Assembly: GCF_003289945.1 (NCBI RefSeq)
Contig: NZ_QMBP01000001.1
Span: forward strand, 496,001-560,000
From: Mesorhizobium hawassense
Lineage (GTDB): Bacteria > Pseudomonadota > Alphaproteobacteria > Rhizobiales > Rhizobiaceae
Direction of reading: 5' to 3'
DNA: 64,000 nt
Positions 62,887-64,000 of this stretch are shown here, piece by piece. Under the pieces are notes generated by a model. The model worked only from the letters and a program-made list of their open reading frames with translations, had not been told where the DNA came from and did not search any database. How positions within the stretch are numbered: the stretch's first letter is position 1; the number at the start of each line of letters is the position of its first letter. A program made the position numbers and the translations under genes.

Positions 62887-63762
62887 GTGCTGCGGGACCT
62901 GATCGCCAACGGCAAGCTGATGCGGACGATTTCGCTGCCGCGCGGCCGCCAGCGTCTGCATGCCATGCCGACCAGCACGGGCTATGAAGTGCGCGAGGAT
63001 GAGACCTATGACTGGGACGGGCGAAAGCGCGGCCAGACGCCCTTCACCGTGCTCCAGCACACCATCAGCGGCGCCGGCCAGCTACGCTACGAAAACCGCA
63101 GCTATCGGCTGCAGGCCAACGACACGCTGCTGGTGCTGGTGCCGCACAACCATCGCTATTGGCTGGCGAAGGGCGACCGCTGGGAATATTTCTGGATCTC
63201 GATGAATGGCGAGGAGGCGCTGCGCGTCCACAAGTCTATTCTTAGCGTCTCCGGCCCGGTGCTCCGGCTGCAGCAGGCGACCATCGATCATCTAGCCGAT
63301 TGCAGCCTGCGGCTCATCAAGGGTGCCGGTTCGCCCGGCGCTGCCTCGGCGATCGCCTATGAGGCGGCGATGGCGCTTTACGACGATGTCTTCGGCTCGC
63401 ATGCCTTCGCCGAAAAGCAGAGCGCCATGCAACCGGTCATCGACCACATCAACGCCAATCTCGACAAGCCGCTGCCAGTGGCGGAACTGGTCGAGATCAG
63501 CGGCCTCAGCCGCGCCCATTTCTCGCGTTGCTTCGCCGAGAGCGAGGGACTGCCGCCGGCGGAGTTCGTCCTGCAGCAGCGGCTGCAGCGCGCGGCGAAG
63601 CTCCTGACCAAGGCGGACTTCCTGCCGGTCAAAGAGGTCGCGGTGCTGTGCGGGTTCGAGGACGCGAACTACTTCTCCAAGGTCTTTCGGCGCTGCTACG
63701 GCATCAATCCGACGCAGTTCCGCACCACCGGCATGTATGCCAGCCTGGGGAACCATCGCTGA
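62887..63762 (+). CDS. AraC-family regulator of the alpha-galactoside cluster
   Basis: 291 residues from GTG 62887, with GAGGG about 8 nt upstream. The N-terminal cupin-like arm (YRLQANDTLLVLVPHNHRYWL) binds the inducer. The C-terminal double helix-turn-helix shows LPVAELVEISGLSRAHFSRCFAE and LPVKEVAVLCGFEDANYFSKVFRR. It is divergent from the GH4-agpA operon. In S. meliloti the agp cluster also has an AraC-type activator (AgpT), so this is its likely counterpart. Confidence 0.92.
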   Translation: MLRDLIANGKLMRTISLPRGRQRLHAMPTSTGYEVREDETYDWDGRKRGQTPFTVLQHTISGAGQLRYENRSYRLQANDTLLVLVPHNHRYWLAKGDRWEYFWISMNGEEALRVHKSILSVSGPVLRLQQATIDHLADCSLRLIKGAGSPGAASAIAYEAAMALYDDVFGSHAFAEKQSAMQPVIDHINANLDKPLPVAELVEISGLSRAHFSRCFAESEGLPPAEFVLQQRLQRAAKLLTKADFLPVKEVAVLCGFEDANYFSKVFRRCYGINPTQFRTTGMYASLGNHR

Positions 63763-63770
63763 CGATGCTC

Positions 63771-63820
63771 AATGCACGTCGCCCAAAAGTGCGCAGCGAT
63801 TTTGGGACAACGACACGCGC
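63771..63820. repeat. Conserved-loop hairpin, copy e
   Basis: CCCAAAA and TTTTGGG enclose the loop GTGCGCAGCGA (63789-63799); outer bases TGCACGTCG and CGACACGCG partly pair around ACAA. It is the closest relative of copy a and lies in the convergent gap after the AraC gene. Confidence 0.75.
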
Positions 63821-63828
63821 TTTAGAGC

Positions 63829-64000
63829 TCAGTGCCGCTTCTGGTCGAGAGCGGTCGAAGCGGTGTTGACCGGATCGGCGGCCGCGAACGCCGCGTCGAT
63901 CTGCTCGGGCGTGCGCTGCTCGGTCCGCTTCCAGGCGACATATTGCACGATGCCGAAGCCCGGGCGCCGCGGCACCGTCTTGACCACCGGCATGTGGAAA
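63829..64000 (-). CDS. Unknown protein, C-terminal part
   Basis: The minus-strand frame is open from the right edge to TGA at 63829 and gives about 57 residues. It includes PVVKTVPRRPGFGIVQYVAW, KRTEQRTPEQIDAAFAAADP and ends LDQKRH. Third positions are GC-rich, which supports coding, and the start lies outside the window. I do not recognise the family; an internal ATG at 63993 could also make it a 54-residue protein. Confidence 0.5.
   Translation of the reverse strand, partial: FHMPVVKTVPRRPGFGIVQYVAWKRTEQRTPEQIDAAFAAADPVNTASTALDQKRH

Noticed and set aside
1..64000. tRNA, rRNA, CRISPR or insertion-sequence signals
   Set aside because: I looked for TPsiC-like arms, spaced direct repeats and transposase motifs and found none that stand up by eye.

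Overview
The window is GC-rich, densely coded chromosomal DNA from an alphaproteobacterium of the order Hyphomicrobiales (Rhizobiales), most likely Mesorhizobium or a close relative. The basis is a BacA/SbmA-type transporter, an F0 ATP synthase operon in the order I-a-c-b'-b apart from the F1 genes, an agp-type alpha-galactoside cluster, rhizobial palindromic intergenic repeats, and small proteins of a rhizobial type. This is recognition from memory, not a database search. I saw no tRNA, rRNA, CRISPR array, phage gene or insertion sequence.

Layout. 1-9.7 kb: the end of one spermidine/putrescine-type ABC ATPase, then a divergently regulated FCD-type GntR regulator facing an operon of binding protein, ATPase, two permeases, a gamma-glutamyltransferase-fold amidohydrolase, an oxalate-CoA-ligase-like enzyme and a ketopantoate-reductase-like enzyme. 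Together these suggest uptake, hydrolysis and CoA activation of a small acid or amide. 9.8-14.8 kb: small accessory genes (SnoaL-like protein, ArsR/AHSA1 pair, YffB/ArsC-like protein, DUF488, M29 aminopeptidase, LysR). 15-24.5 kb: two MFS exporters, bacA, a polysaccharide deacetylase, a YfgM-like TPR protein with der, LysR, and a SleB-like cell wall hydrolase. 24.7-27.5 kb: the F0 operon. 27.9-40.3 kb: rnhB, a radical SAM protein, a short glycosyltransferase, a PhyH-type dioxygenase, a GFA protein, moaB-ispE, an S49 peptidase, a tRNA methyltransferase, a polyprenyl diphosphate synthase, a large TPR protein and an acetyltransferase. 40.4-44.2 kb: glyQ-glyS with a possible small secreted protein between them. 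44.3-53.7 kb: an acidic protein, two exported proteins, a Sua5-type enzyme, an FAD oxidoreductase, ubiA, a LysR/PhyH pair and purD. 53.7-63.8 kb: an alpha-galactoside operon on the minus strand (GH4, binding protein, two permeases, double ATPase, MelA) with a divergent AraC regulator. The right edge cuts an unknown minus-strand gene.

The most unusual signals are between and inside genes. Three structural classes of palindromic repeat recur, several in convergent 3' regions. One is a hairpin family whose 11-nt loop is nearly invariant while its stems change in a compensatory way. The others are mosaic elements built from inverted units. Inside glyS, about 0.7 kb has a codon usage unlike its flanks, and ispE has no ordinary start codon ahead of its conserved N-terminus. 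GC-rich hairpins without T-tracts lie behind both binding-protein cistrons and atpE, which suggests differential mRNA stability within those operons.
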